Shown: in pieces, positions 26,320-34,879 of the stretch | How the letters are laid out: the number at the start of each line of letters is the position of its first letter | Position numbering within the stretch: position 1 is the first letter of the stretch | Assembly (NCBI GenBank): GCA_963777625.1 | Contig: CAVZRO010000026.1 | Coordinates: forward strand, 186,001-250,000 | Source: DATDIC01 sp963777625 | GTDB taxonomy: Bacteria; Pseudomonadota; Alphaproteobacteria; Acetobacterales; Acetobacteraceae | Direction of reading: 5' to 3' | Length of the DNA: 64,000 nucleotides | Program-made: the position numbers and the translations under genes | Notes under the pieces: model-generated | What the model saw: the letters and a program-made list of their open reading frames with translations, nothing else | Databases searched by the model: none | What the model was told of the DNA's origin: nothing

Positions 26320-26722
26320 CGCTCGATCCCCGATCTTGTCCCCACGTGAACCGCCGGCCCCTGGCCGCGTTCCACCACGATACCGGCAAAAGGAGCGACA
26401 GCATGGCCTCCGACGGACGTAATCAGCGGCGAAGCAACGATCAGCGGGTGGACGAAGCCTCCAGCCGACAGTTTTCCGGCCAGCGACCCGCCGTCCCATT
26501 CCGGCGTCACCGGGCCGGGACAGCCCGGCAACCGTCCGCACCACCCGACGCCGTCGCACCAGCGCGGGGACGACGCGCGGCCGACCGGCACCCCCACCTC
26601 GGACCGGCATGCCACCGAAACCGCCCACCAATGGGAAGATGAAACACATCCCCAGCAGAAACATCCCGGCTGAGCACACGCGGGACTTGCAGTAACCGTC
26701 AGGGACTGGTCCCTTTGGCATC
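26320..26722. other. Gene-free stretch between SDR and four-carbon acid sugar kinase genes
   Basis: About 400 bases with only weak overlapping frames on both strands, none with a ribosome site plus a recognisable product. It should hold the divergent promoters of the SDR and kinase genes. Nothing else is seen. Confidence 0.5.
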
Positions 26723-27820
26723 ATGGCCGCCTGGGACCTCAGCGGGTTGCGCGTGCTGGCCGACGACCTGACCGGTGCGTTGGACAGCGCCGCTCGTTTC
26801 GTCCCCGCCGCCGGCCCGGTCCCGACCTTCTGGAAACCCCCTCTGGCGCTCCCCGCCACCGCGTCCATCGATCTCGCAACCCGCGAACTGACCGAGGCCG
26901 AGGCGCGCGTGACCACCCAACGGCTGGCCTGCCTCCTGGACCCGGCCGAGGTCGCATTCAAGAAGCTGGACAGCCTGTTGCGCGGCCACATGGCGGCCGA
27001 GATCCTGGCCTGCCTGGCCGGGTTTCACCATTGCGTCATCGCTCCAGCGTTTCCGTTCCAGGGCCGCATCACCCGCGACGGACGCCAGATGGCGCGAGAG
27101 GGCCGCGAATGGCGCCTCATTCCCGCCGATCTCGCCGGAGATCTGCGTCGCCTGCGCGTGCCGGTATCGCTCTGCCGGCCAGGGGACCCGGCGCCGCCGG
27201 GCGTCAGCCTGTGGGATGCCGAGACCGACGCCGACCTGACCGCCATCGTCGCCGCCGCCGTCAACCTGCCCGGGCGCGTCCTGTGGTGCGGCAGTGGCGG
27301 CCTGGCCGGAGCCCTCGCCGCGAACGCCCCGGTTCCCTCGCCCCAACTGCCGACGCCTATCCTCGCCCTCATCGGTTCGGACCACCCGGTCTCCGTCGGG
27401 CAACTCTCCGCCGCATGGAAGCAGGTGCAGCGGGTCGCCCGGGGCAGCCCCGACGAAGCCGACGTCATTGCCCGCCGCCTTGCCCGCGCCAACACCGCCG
27501 TCGCGGTCATGCTGCCGCCCGGAACCGACCGCACCGCCGCCGCCCGCCACATCGAAAATTGCTTCACCGCCCTGTTGCGCACCCTCCCCCGCCCCGGCAC
27601 CCTGTTCGTCAGCGGCGGCGAGACGCTCCGCGGTGTCTGCGACGCGCTCGGCGCCGAAAGCCTGGAGGTGGACGGCGAACTCATGCCCGGCCTCCCGGCC
27701 TCGGTCATGTGCGGCGGGCGATGGGACGGGCTGCGCGTGCTATCCAAATCCGGCGCATTCGGCGACTCCGGCCTGCTGGTCCGCCTGCTGGCGACGGCTC
27801 CCGGGGTCGATGCCGGCTGA
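26723..27820 (+). CDS. Four-carbon acid sugar kinase family protein (DtnK/OtnK type)
   Basis: The 365-residue product begins LRVLADDLTGALDSAARF, the first substrate-binding motif of the family (DUF1537), then FKKLDSLLRGH. The nucleotide-binding C-terminal half has LFVSGGETLRGVCDALG and ends LSKSGAFGDSGLLVRLL, with the GxFG motif. These enzymes phosphorylate D-threonate, D-erythronate or related acids. A pdxA2-type gene lies downstream, matching the known pathway kinase then PdxA2 to dihydroxyacetone phosphate. The family is usually about 420 residues, so this is a short member. Confidence 0.88.
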   Translation: MAAWDLSGLRVLADDLTGALDSAARFVPAAGPVPTFWKPPLALPATASIDLATRELTEAEARVTTQRLACLLDPAEVAFKKLDSLLRGHMAAEILACLAGFHHCVIAPAFPFQGRITRDGRQMAREGREWRLIPADLAGDLRRLRVPVSLCRPGDPAPPGVSLWDAETDADLTAIVAAAVNLPGRVLWCGSGGLAGALAANAPVPSPQLPTPILALIGSDHPVSVGQLSAAWKQVQRVARGSPDEADVIARRLARANTAVAVMLPPGTDRTAAARHIENCFTALLRTLPRPGTLFVSGGETLRGVCDALGAESLEVDGELMPGLPASVMCGGRWDGLRVLSKSGAFGDSGLLVRLLATAPGVDAG

Positions 27821-27861
27821 GTTCCCACCGGCCGATCGGTATCCTGCCTCCGACAGAGTTT

Positions 27862-27881
27862 GCTGACACAACGTTGTCAGC
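27862..27881. promoter_or_regulatory. Inverted repeat GCTGACA-N6-TGTCAGC upstream of the MFS gene
   Basis: GCTGACA at 27862-27868 pairs with TGTCAGC at 27875-27881; the centre also contains the palindrome ACGT. It lies after the kinase gene and about 75-90 bases before the MFS start. There is no run of T after it, so an operator is more likely than a terminator. Confidence 0.45.
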
Positions 27882-27954
27882 AGCAGTTCCATACTCTTCG
27901 CGATGGTCCTCAACGCGAGACAGAACCTTGGCGGACATCACCCAACACGACGGG

Positions 27955-29157
27955 ATGTTTTGCGTACTTCGCGTCCGCAATTTCCAATCGTACTTCGCCG
28001 CGCAGGTCGTCTCCAACGTGGGCACGTGGGTGCAGATCACCATTGAGAACTGGCTGGTCCTGCAACTAAGTCATTCGGGCCTGGCGATGAGCGTGACCAA
28101 CGCGCTGCAGTTCGGCCCGTCCTTGCTGCTCGGCATGTATGGCGGCGTGGTCGCCGACCGCCATGACCGTCGCGCCGTGCTGATGCTGACGCAGGCTTGT
28201 CTAGGCTGCGTGGCGCTCGCGGTCGGCCTGCTGGCGAGCGTTGGCATCGTGCGTGTCTGGATCATCTGGATCGCGGCAGGAACGTTCGGACTGATCAAGT
28301 GCTTCGACGAACCCGCGCTGCAGAGCTTCGTGAAAGACCTGGTGGGATCGGCCGCTCTGCCGAATGCCATCGCCTGGACGAATACGATCAAGGGAACGGG
28401 GCGGATGCTCGGGCCGATGCTCGGCGGGCTGGTCCTGACGACGCTCGGCATTGCGCCCGGATTTCTGATCAACGGCGCGACCTTCGCGCTGGTGGTCCTG
28501 GTACTGGCAAAAATCCGTTCTTCGGAGCTTTCGCCGCGGGCAGGTGTGCCGCGGGCGACAGGTCAGGTCCGCGAAGGGCTCCGTTACGTGTGTACGGATC
28601 CGGTGCTGGTAACAATCGCAATCGTCATGGTCGTGGTTTTCGCGGCGTCTTACAATTTTCAGATTTCCTTGGCGCTGATTGCGGCGGAGACCCTGGGTGG
28701 AACCAGCCGGACCTACGGCGCCCTGATGTCGGCGCTGGGGCTGGGCGCTATTACCGGTTCGGCGTTGCGCGCCTGGCGCGCGCGCACTGGCCTGCCTGTC
28801 ATACTCGTATGGGCGTGGGCTCTTGCCGTGGCACAGATGGCTGTCGCCGCCGCGCATTCCCTGCTTCCTCTGCTCGTGGCCGTGTTCGCCTATGGTGCAA
28901 GCGCCGCCATCTTCAGCGTCACCGTGATCAGCACATTACAAGTGCAGGCGGTGGAACAGATGCGCGGCAGGGTGATGGCGCTGTATTCGATCGCCTTCCT
29001 GGGCAGCAGCCCGGTGGGCGGACCGGCCTTCGCCGCACTCGCCGGCTGGATCGGTGTTTCGGCCGCCCTGCACGTGTCGGCCCTTATCTGCGCCATTCTC
29101 GCCCTGGCCACCATGATCGCCTGGCACACGATGCGGCGGCTCGGGCGCGTCGCTTGA
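27955..29157 (+). CDS. MFS transporter of the EntS/DUF894-like group
   Basis: The 400-residue product has 12 membrane segments and the start MFCVLRVRNFQSYFAAQVVS, then VGTWVQ, characteristic of the EntS-like exporters. The MFS loop-2 motif appears as GGVVADRHDRRAVLM. The ATG at 27955 is chosen because it fits the family's usual N-terminus; a TTG at 27928 is an alternative. It lies between the four-carbon sugar kinase and pdxA2 genes; whether it moves the same compounds is uncertain, as EntS-like members mostly export. Confidence 0.85.
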   Translation: MFCVLRVRNFQSYFAAQVVSNVGTWVQITIENWLVLQLSHSGLAMSVTNALQFGPSLLLGMYGGVVADRHDRRAVLMLTQACLGCVALAVGLLASVGIVRVWIIWIAAGTFGLIKCFDEPALQSFVKDLVGSAALPNAIAWTNTIKGTGRMLGPMLGGLVLTTLGIAPGFLINGATFALVVLVLAKIRSSELSPRAGVPRATGQVREGLRYVCTDPVLVTIAIVMVVVFAASYNFQISLALIAAETLGGTSRTYGALMSALGLGAITGSALRAWRARTGLPVILVWAWALAVAQMAVAAAHSLLPLLVAVFAYGASAAIFSVTVISTLQVQAVEQMRGRVMALYSIAFLGSSPVGGPAFAALAGWIGVSAALHVSALICAILALATMIAWHTMRRLGRVA

Positions 29158-29267
29158 GCAGACCGTCCGGACATGCTGTCCTGCCGCAGCCACTGCGACC
29201 AAATGATACCTTCACCGGGCTGTCGCTCGCATAACGGCGCAACGCCATCCGCATCGGAGACGCGAAC

Positions 29268-30344
29268 GTGACCAAACAGACCCCGTGCCTGGCCATCACC
29301 ATGGGCGACCCGGCCGGGATCGGGCCCGAGATCATCGTCAAGGCCTGTGCTCGCCTCGCCCCCCGCATCACCGCCGGCGAGTTCCGCCTGCTCGTCATCG
29401 GCCACCGCACCGCCCTGGAAGCCGCCCGCCACCAGCAACCCGACGCCGCTCCCCTGCCAGTCGTCGCCCCGGAAGATCGCTGGCCCCCTCTCGCCTTCCT
29501 CCCCGCCGGCGACGAACGCGAACCAGTGCCGATCGGCCGCATCAGCCCGGAGGCCGGGCGCTTCGCCTACCTCGCCGTGCAACAAGCGGTCGAGCTGGCC
29601 CGGTCCAGCCGGATCGACGCCATCGTCACCGCCCCCCTGAACAAAGAGGCGCTGAACCTCGCCGGCTATCACTACGCGGGCCACACCGACATGCTGGCGG
29701 CGCTGACCGGCACCAAAAGCTCCGTCATGCTGCTGGCTCACGGCGACATGCGCGTCGGCCATGTCACCACCCACGTCGCCCTCGCCGATGTCCCCCGCCT
29801 GATCACGCCGGAACGCCTGCGCCGCACCATCGACCTGACGCACCAGGCGGTCCGCGACCTGGGCATCCCGGCCCCTCGCATCGCCGTTGCCGCGCTCAAT
29901 CCGCACGCCGGCGAAGGCGGACTGTTCGGCCGCCAGGACGACGAGATCACCGTCCCCGTCGTCTTGTCCTGCCGGACCGATGGCCTCGACGTCACCGGCC
30001 CGGTGCCCGGCGACACCGTGTTCGTGAAGCTGCGCGCCCGGCAGTTTGACGCCGTGGTGGCCATGTATCACGACCAGGGGCACATCCCGGTCAAGCTACT
30101 CGGCTTCGACGTCGATCCAGCGACGGGGGTTTGGCGGGCTCTGTCGGGTGTGAACATCACGCTGGGCCTGCCGATCATCCGCACCTCGGTGGATCATGGA
30201 ACGGCGTTCGACATTGCCGGCCAGGGCGTGGCCAGCGAGGAAAGCCTGATCGAGGCTGTGGACTACGCACTCCGGCTGGCGGAATCGTGCCACCCGGGTT
30301 CCCTCACCCGCCGCGCTGAAAGCGCGGCGACCTCTCCCGCGTAG
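29268..30344 (+). CDS. pdxA2: 4-phosphate dehydrogenase of the PdxA/PdxA2 family
   Basis: The 358-residue product shows family motifs ITMGDPAGIGPEI, NKEALNLAGYHYAGHTDML and the metal/active-site part MYHDQGHIPVKLLGF, followed by RTSVDHGTAFDIAG. Together with the four-carbon acid sugar kinase this suggests PdxA2, which oxidises D-threonate- or D-erythronate-4-phosphate with decarboxylation, rather than vitamin B6 PdxA; the biosynthetic role is not excluded. It starts with GTG at 29268 after a GGAGACG ribosome site. The last ~15 residues (GSLTRRAESAATSPA) are encoded by a dispersed palindromic repeat that supplies the stop. Confidence 0.88.
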   Translation: MTKQTPCLAITMGDPAGIGPEIIVKACARLAPRITAGEFRLLVIGHRTALEAARHQQPDAAPLPVVAPEDRWPPLAFLPAGDEREPVPIGRISPEAGRFAYLAVQQAVELARSSRIDAIVTAPLNKEALNLAGYHYAGHTDMLAALTGTKSSVMLLAHGDMRVGHVTTHVALADVPRLITPERLRRTIDLTHQAVRDLGIPAPRIAVAALNPHAGEGGLFGRQDDEITVPVVLSCRTDGLDVTGPVPGDTVFVKLRARQFDAVVAMYHDQGHIPVKLLGFDVDPATGVWRALSGVNITLGLPIIRTSVDHGTAFDIAGQGVASEESLIEAVDYALRLAESCHPGSLTRRAESAATSPA

Positions 30345-30353
30345 CGGGAGAGG
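30300..30353 (-). repeat. Two-hairpin palindromic repeat, copy 1 (reverse orientation)
   Basis: The order is CCCTCACCC, then hairpin GCCGCGCT/AGCGCGGC (30310-30317, 30321-30328), then hairpin CCTCTCCCGC/GCGGGAGAGG (30331-30340, 30344-30353). It is the reverse complement of the copy at 34880. It overlaps the 3' end of pdxA2 and supplies its final codons and stop; it may also end transcription. Confidence 0.8.
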
Positions 30354-30417
30354 TGAAGCGAGCAGGTGCTACCAGCCGCGTTCGGCGGCATCCAAACAGC
30401 CCTATCAGGTGAAACTG

Positions 30418-30897
30418 ATGCTTTATCGTTGCCTGCTGAGCGTCATTGGCCTTGTTGCCATATTCGCGGCGACCCTGCCCGCCCGCGCCGATCCGGAGTC
30501 AGATAAGGCCGCCATCACCGAACGGCTGCGACACTGGACCGCCGCCTTCAACGCCCACGACGACGCCGGTATCTGCGACCTGTTTGCCCCTGATCTGGTT
30601 TACACCATCCCCGGGCGGCTCGACGGCAGCCGTGCCGCCCTCTGCGCAAACCTCCGCACTCTGCAAGCCAGACCCGGACTGCAACTCCACTACGACAACC
30701 CCGACATCCGCGAAATCATGGTTTCAGGCGATATCGCCGTCGTCCGCCTGTTCTGGACGCTCACCACCCGAAAAGGAACCGACCAGGACGTAACCACGGA
30801 AGCCGGAATGGACATCTTCAAACGCCAACCGGACGGCAGATGGTCCATCGCCCGCTTCCTCTCCTTCACCATCACACCGAACAAGAACCTGCAATAA
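30418..30897 (+). CDS. Secreted SnoaL/NTF2-like (DUF4440-type) protein
   Basis: The 159-residue product has a signal peptide (CLLSVIGLVAIFAATLPARA) and an NTF2-like cone fold: AITERLRHWTAAFNAHDDAG, LFAPDLVYTIPG, and the ending FKRQPDGRWSIARFLSF. Such proteins bind or convert small hydrophobic molecules, and many have no known activity. An AGGTGA ribosome site supports the ATG at 30418; a GTG at 30409 is the alternative. It is transcribed toward the MarR-controlled membrane gene. Confidence 0.82.
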   Translation: MLYRCLLSVIGLVAIFAATLPARADPESDKAAITERLRHWTAAFNAHDDAGICDLFAPDLVYTIPGRLDGSRAALCANLRTLQARPGLQLHYDNPDIREIMVSGDIAVVRLFWTLTTRKGTDQDVTTEAGMDIFKRQPDGRWSIARFLSFTITPNKNLQ

Positions 30898-31639
30898 CCT
30901 TCCCCTCTCCCCCGCCCTTGCGGGGGAGAGGCCGGGTGAGGGGGCGCACGCGCCGCCGCACCCACCCAACCGCGCGAACACCGCGAGGTGCGTGAACGCG
31001 AGCAGCGGAACCACGAAGCAGGGAATCAGGATCCACGGAATCTCGCTCATGATCGCGCTCGACGGATCGCCAACGAACACGCGCAGCGGGCCCGGCGACG
31101 ACATGACGCCGAGGCCGATGGCATCGACCAGATCGAGAAGGCCGAGCGCAGTCCACGCCAGCGCGACGCCACGGCTCCCCCGCCAGTCGCGGGCGACCAT
31201 CCATGCGACCAGCGGCGCGGCGGCGCCCACCACGAAGTCGCCCCACCCCGCGGCCGGGGCAAACGGCGCCGGCAACCGCCCCGCCGCATGCAGCAGCAGA
31301 AACTCCACGCCGAGAACGCGAACCACGTTGACACCGATCAACGCCGGCACCCAAGCCCGCGCGAGAGCTTGCCGTCCGCCGGAAGTGCCGAAGGCGAGCA
31401 TGGTCATGACCAGGATGGGCAGCATCACCGCCACCCCCAGCCCCCGAACGCCAAGTGCTCGGTCATAGGCCAGCACACGGCTCGCGCCGAGCGCAACGAC
31501 CACGACGAACCAGGCCACCAGGGCCGCCGCGAGTTCGGACTCGTCCACGCGGCGTCGCCGCCATCGCCAGAGTAACGACGGTGACGACGATGGCCGCACG
31601 CGCCGTCAACGTGATGGCGCCGACTAGGTCAAAGACCAT
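30724..31639 (-). CDS. Multi-pass membrane protein, frameshifted, with repeat-derived C-terminal tail
   Basis: The ATG at 31639 follows GGAGGA and starts MVFDLVGAITLTARAAIVVT. Near 31548-31555 the frame shifts by one base to VDESELAAALVAWFVVVVALG and continues through about seven membrane segments. Removing one C in the CCGC there restores a 304-residue frame. The natural protein probably ended near FTHLAVFARLG; the open frame now runs through a palindromic repeat (CAPSPGLSPARAGERG) and antisense to the SnoaL-like gene for ~80 further codons. A GTATATAC operator just before the ATG links it to the MarR regulator. Function unknown. Confidence 0.6.
30904..30944 (+). repeat. Palindromic repeat, copy 2
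   Basis: Hairpin arms CCTCTCCCCCGC (30904-30915) and GCGGGGGAGAGG (30920-30931), then the tail GGGTGAGGGGG. It lies just after the SnoaL-like gene and inside the extended 3' end of the opposite membrane-protein gene. Confidence 0.8.
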
Positions 31640-31649
31640 GGCATCCTCC

Positions 31650-31661
31650 ATGTATATACAC
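31650..31661. promoter_or_regulatory. MarR-type operator ATGTATATACAC before the membrane-protein gene
   Basis: The palindromic core TGTATATACA lies 11 bases before the ATG at 31639 and repeats the site found in front of the MarR gene. It would let the MarR protein control the membrane gene directly. Confidence 0.7.
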
Positions 31662-31678
31662 CTGTTTGGCCAAAACCA

Positions 31679-32107
31679 TTACCTTGCGAGGCCGGAGGCC
31701 GGCAGTGGCAGTGGCAGTGGCATTCGCTCCAACACGGCGGCGACGCTCGCCTGCGCGCGCTGCCATGCCGGCAACAGTTCGACCGCCACACGCGCCCCCT
31801 CTGGCGTGATGGCGATGCGGCGAACCCGGCCGTCCTTCTCGCTCTCGGAACCGATCAGTCCCCGTTTTTCCAACGGCCGGAGATTGCGGGTGAGCGTCGT
31901 GCGCTCCAGGCCCGCCATGTCGGCAAGACGGCTGAGCGGAATCGGACCGGTCTGGATCAGCGTCGCCAGCAGCGTGAACTGTGTTGAACGTAGACCGGTG
32001 CCGCGGAACGCCTGTTCGTAGTGCTGCGTCACTGCGCGGCTGACCCGGCGAAGCGCCGAACAGGTGCAGGCGCGACAAGGACGGAAGAGAGCGGCCGCTT
32101 GGTCCAT
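31679..32107 (-). CDS. MarR-family transcriptional regulator
   Basis: The 142-residue product has the MarR winged helix: TQFTLLATLIQTGPIPLSRL, ADMAGLERTTLTRNLRPLEK, then RGLIGSESEKDGRVRRIAIT. Four cysteines occur, three in the first 20 residues (CRACTC), which might sense oxidants. The ATG at 32107 is five bases from a GTGTATATACAC palindrome, implying autorepression; a second site controls the downstream membrane gene 40 bases after its stop codon. Confidence 0.92.
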   Translation of the reverse strand: MDQAAALFRPCRACTCSALRRVSRAVTQHYEQAFRGTGLRSTQFTLLATLIQTGPIPLSRLADMAGLERTTLTRNLRPLEKRGLIGSESEKDGRVRRIAITPEGARVAVELLPAWQRAQASVAAVLERMPLPLPLPASGLAR

Positions 32108-32112
32108 AAACG

Positions 32113-32124
32113 TGTATATACACT
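32113..32124. promoter_or_regulatory. MarR autoregulatory operator GTGTATATACAC
   Basis: A perfect 12-base palindrome directly before the MarR start codon. An almost identical sequence precedes the downstream membrane gene. Two such AT-rich palindromes in GC-rich DNA are strong evidence for a shared operator. Confidence 0.8.
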
Positions 32125-33603
32125 ATTTTGCCAGCGTGTCCACCGTCGGATGCAGGCAACCGCCCTTGGCGCTCGCCGCCACGGGAAGAGTTCGATCCGG
32201 CCCCGAAGCAGCCCTCTGGTATCTTCGGAACTCACGTTCGACCTGCACCCCTCGAACCTGTGGTGTAAGTCGAGTTCAGAGAGATTGCCCCGATGGAGGG
32301 ACCAAACGTAGAAGCACGGCAGCGCGGTCGCGCGCGCTTATCCGGGCCGCCCTGAAGGCGCAGGAACGTGAGTCACGCCTTCAGCCTGAGGTCGGACGCT
32401 TCGCGGCATCAAACTTCCCCTCTCCCCCGCGCTTGCGGGGGGAGAGGCCGGGTGAGGGGGCGTCTCAAAACCAAACCGGCGCCCCTACCCGTCCGCCGTC
32501 GTTTCGACCGCAAGCCTTCGTCGGCGCCCCGCGACAGGCGGCGCGCCGTGCGACACATCAGCGCGGCTTCGTTTGCCCACGTGAATAGCAGCGAGTGGCT
32601 CAGTGATGCGGTCACCAGGACCATTCCGTGAATGAGTTAGACGTGATAGTAAACTCCCTGACCACATCTGCAAAGAAAGAGAGGCGGTCCATCGCGATCA
32701 GCAGCAGTATGGAAGAAAGGGAACTCGTCTCCGCCAAAGAAGCAATCTCCATCGTGGGGTTGTGCAGAAGTAAACAAGACTTTTGAAACCGCACGGTCCG
32801 AGCCGGCTAGCGTATCATTGCAGTCCACATCAAATCGGATCTTGCTACCGCCGCGCCATGGTGCTCGCCGGAAAGCGTCAAATGGTGGAATTATGATTGC
32901 ACCATCATCCGGTTCCCGATATCCAGGGATGCTGCTGCGTTGGCAGCCAAGGGGGGATCGATCCTATGAAATCCAACCAAAGCTTGCTATTGCGCTCGTG
33001 GTCGAGCGTTACCGTTGGCGGCGCAGTCATCCAGGGGATCCACGCTCAGGCCACGCCCCCGGCTTAGATCTAGGTGATATCTGTCGGAAAGCCTTCCTGA
33101 GTAGTAATGATTCCGATCTCGAACAGGCCACGCAGCGCGATACTCTCACACCTCACGTAGATAATTGACTGTACGTGGCGAATAACAAGGGTCGTCTCCG
33201 CGAGCAGCGGCGGAAACCGCTCTCAAGCAGTCTCAGCAATATCAGCTGGGGCAGCCAAAAAGCAGAGCAATGCGTTAAAATGACCGCAGTTCTACCAGAA
33301 ACGATCATAACACAACTTCAGTCCGGGACGTTCGTCTTACAGGGGAAGCCTAACCAGAGCATTCTTCGGGTTATGTGAGAAAGCGTATATCTTATTCTGA
33401 TTAGTGGGTTAGTCTGCATAACAAGGCAGCCGCTGCGGACCTTGGCTTGCTTAGCGAACACCGACCAGTCTGGAAAGCCAGGATGATAGGCTGATACAGT
33501 AACAGCAAGTAACGCAATCACGGCAGAACATCTTGCAGCCACCGTGTCTGAGTTCTATCCGCGCACTTGAGAAGTAGGAAATTACTGCCGCGCGCTGAGG
33601 TTC
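32125..33603. other. Gene-poor, partly low-GC stretch
   Basis: No reading frame here looks like a normal gene. A 52-codon frame from GTG at 32628 to 32786 (VNELDVIVNSLTTSAKKER) and small frames near 32818-33168 and 33175-33378 have AT-richer codons and may be scraps of transferred genes. From about 32,600 GC content drops clearly. One palindromic repeat copy lies at 32419-32460. No RNA gene is recognised. Confidence 0.45.
32419..32460 (+). repeat. Palindromic repeat, copy 3
   Basis: Arms CCTCTCCCCCGC (32419-32430) and GC-G6-AGAGG (32435-32447) with one extra G, then GGGTGAGGGGG. Nearly identical to the copy at 30904. Confidence 0.8.
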
Positions 33604-34028
33604 GTGAAGTATGCGGCCAAGTTGATGACAAGTGACGACTTTGCTAGTGCGGTGGAAATTGGTTGTGTTGCTCTGTTTGTTACAGACGACCAATACGGCC
33701 GTCAAGCTACGGAGCACGATGCTCAGCAGAAGACGGCTGACAGGTAGGCTATCAATCCGAGAACAGGCACACCATTCAGGTCGATTTCATGCTTACCCTA
33801 CCGGCAAATCGTCAATCCTACGCTCCGGCTGCTTACCACGCGAATGTTTTCTAGGCAAACGACGACTATGCGACAGCGGACCGTTACCGCGCCGGTGAAT
33901 TTAAGGATTGCGCGCCGGTCTCGCATAGTGATTTCGAGAGAAGGTTGAAGGCTATCTGTGATGTCGAGAAGCGGGAATACGCTAAACGTGATGGGTCATC
34001 AAACGTGATGGATCATCCGAACTCGTAA
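33604..34028 (+). pseudogene. Decayed gene of unknown, possibly phage or plasmid, origin
   Basis: Coding-like pieces appear in two frames broken by stops: VKYAAKLMTSDDFASAVEIG with VALFVTDDQYGRQATEHDAQ, then QVDFMLTLPANRQSYAPAAY, a TAG, and ANDDYATADRYRAGEFKDCA with FERRLKAICDVEKREYAKRD. The composition is AT-rich compared with the genome. A 17-bp tandem duplication (AAACGTGATGG[G/A]TCATC) lies at 33984-34017 near its end. I do not recognise the family; decay is clear because no frame stays open. Confidence 0.4.
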
Positions 34029-34301
34029 CTAGAGCAAACACCGAAGGACTGTCCCCCCGCGATTTCGACCGTAGCTTTATGGCCGCCCCCCGGGCTCCAC
34101 GACCGGTCGCCAAAGACCGGCGAGTGTCGATCATCACCAAAGGAGCTTCGCGGCGTGGCCGCTAACGACGGATCAAGGCGTCCATATTCAGGTCGCGCCG
34201 AGACCGGTCGCCGACGTCCGGAGCAAGCGCCTCGGCAACACCGTACCCTCCCACTTGCACATGCACAACCACAAGCGCATATCTCCCGCCGGAGACGCAC
34301 C

Positions 34302-34580
34302 ATGAGCATCGCACTCACCTCGCCCGACCCCAACCGCACCACCCGCCTCACTGCCCTGGTCAGCGCCGCGGAGGCCGAGCAGATCGCCCGCCAGGCCGCC
34401 GTCGCCGGGCTCTCCGTCAGCGCCTATCTGCGGGACCGCGCGCTCGGCTCCCAGCACCATCCGGAGGAAGCCGCCGCCCTGCGACAGTTCGACACTCTCA
34501 TCAACCGCATGGAATCCGACCTGGACGGTGCGATCGCCGACCTGTCCGCCGCCCTCGCCCGCATGGATGCAACCGCGTGA
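34302..34580 (+). CDS. Ribbon-helix-helix protein resembling MobC-type relaxosome accessory proteins
   Basis: The 92-residue product starts MSIALTSPDPNRTTRLTALV and has the ribbon-helix-helix pattern RLTALVSAAEAEQIARQAAV then GLSVSAYLRDRAL, as in plasmid mobilisation accessory proteins and CopG-like repressors. The C-terminus is a helix (LINRMESDLDGAIADLSAAL). A GGAGACGC ribosome site precedes the ATG at 34302. It overlaps the next small gene by GTGA. It follows the decayed low-GC stretch, so a link to a lost mobile element is possible. Confidence 0.7.
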   Translation: MSIALTSPDPNRTTRLTALVSAAEAEQIARQAAVAGLSVSAYLRDRALGSQHHPEEAAALRQFDTLINRMESDLDGAIADLSAALARMDATA

Positions 34581-34783
34581 CCGACTGGTTCGACCGCCTT
34601 GCCCGTCTCGCCGCGCTCAGCGAACGCGTCGCCACCCTCACCGACGGCGTGAAGTCACTCGCGAAACGCATGGAAGACCATCAAACCCGTCTCGTACGCA
34701 TCGAAACGATAATCGAGATCGCCCGCCCGGACGGCGCCATCCTGCGGCTCCGATCCCAGCCCATCTCGGACCCACCAAGCTGA
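34577..34783 (+). CDS. Small coiled-coil protein coupled to the ribbon-helix-helix gene
   Basis: The 68-residue product starts with GTG at 34577, overlapping the preceding stop codon. It is predicted to be a helix with heptad-like pattern: LSERVATLTDGVKSLAKRME, then DHQTRLVRIETIIEIAR. No known domain. With its neighbour it may form a small DNA-binding or mobilisation unit; its own role is unknown. Confidence 0.6.
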   Translation: MTDWFDRLARLAALSERVATLTDGVKSLAKRMEDHQTRLVRIETIIEIARPDGAILRLRSQPISDPPS

Positions 34784-34879
34784 TGCGCCGCGGTGCCCTG
34801 AAGAATGCCGCCACAACACCTGCAAAAGAATCGCTTTCGCGGTCGCTGAGGCATCGGCGGTTCAGCGGTACCTACTTAG

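Noticed and set aside
26346..26642. Possible small gene between SDR and kinase
   Set aside because: Arg/Pro-rich product with no ribosome site or recognisable domain; overlapping frames on the other strand are equally long.
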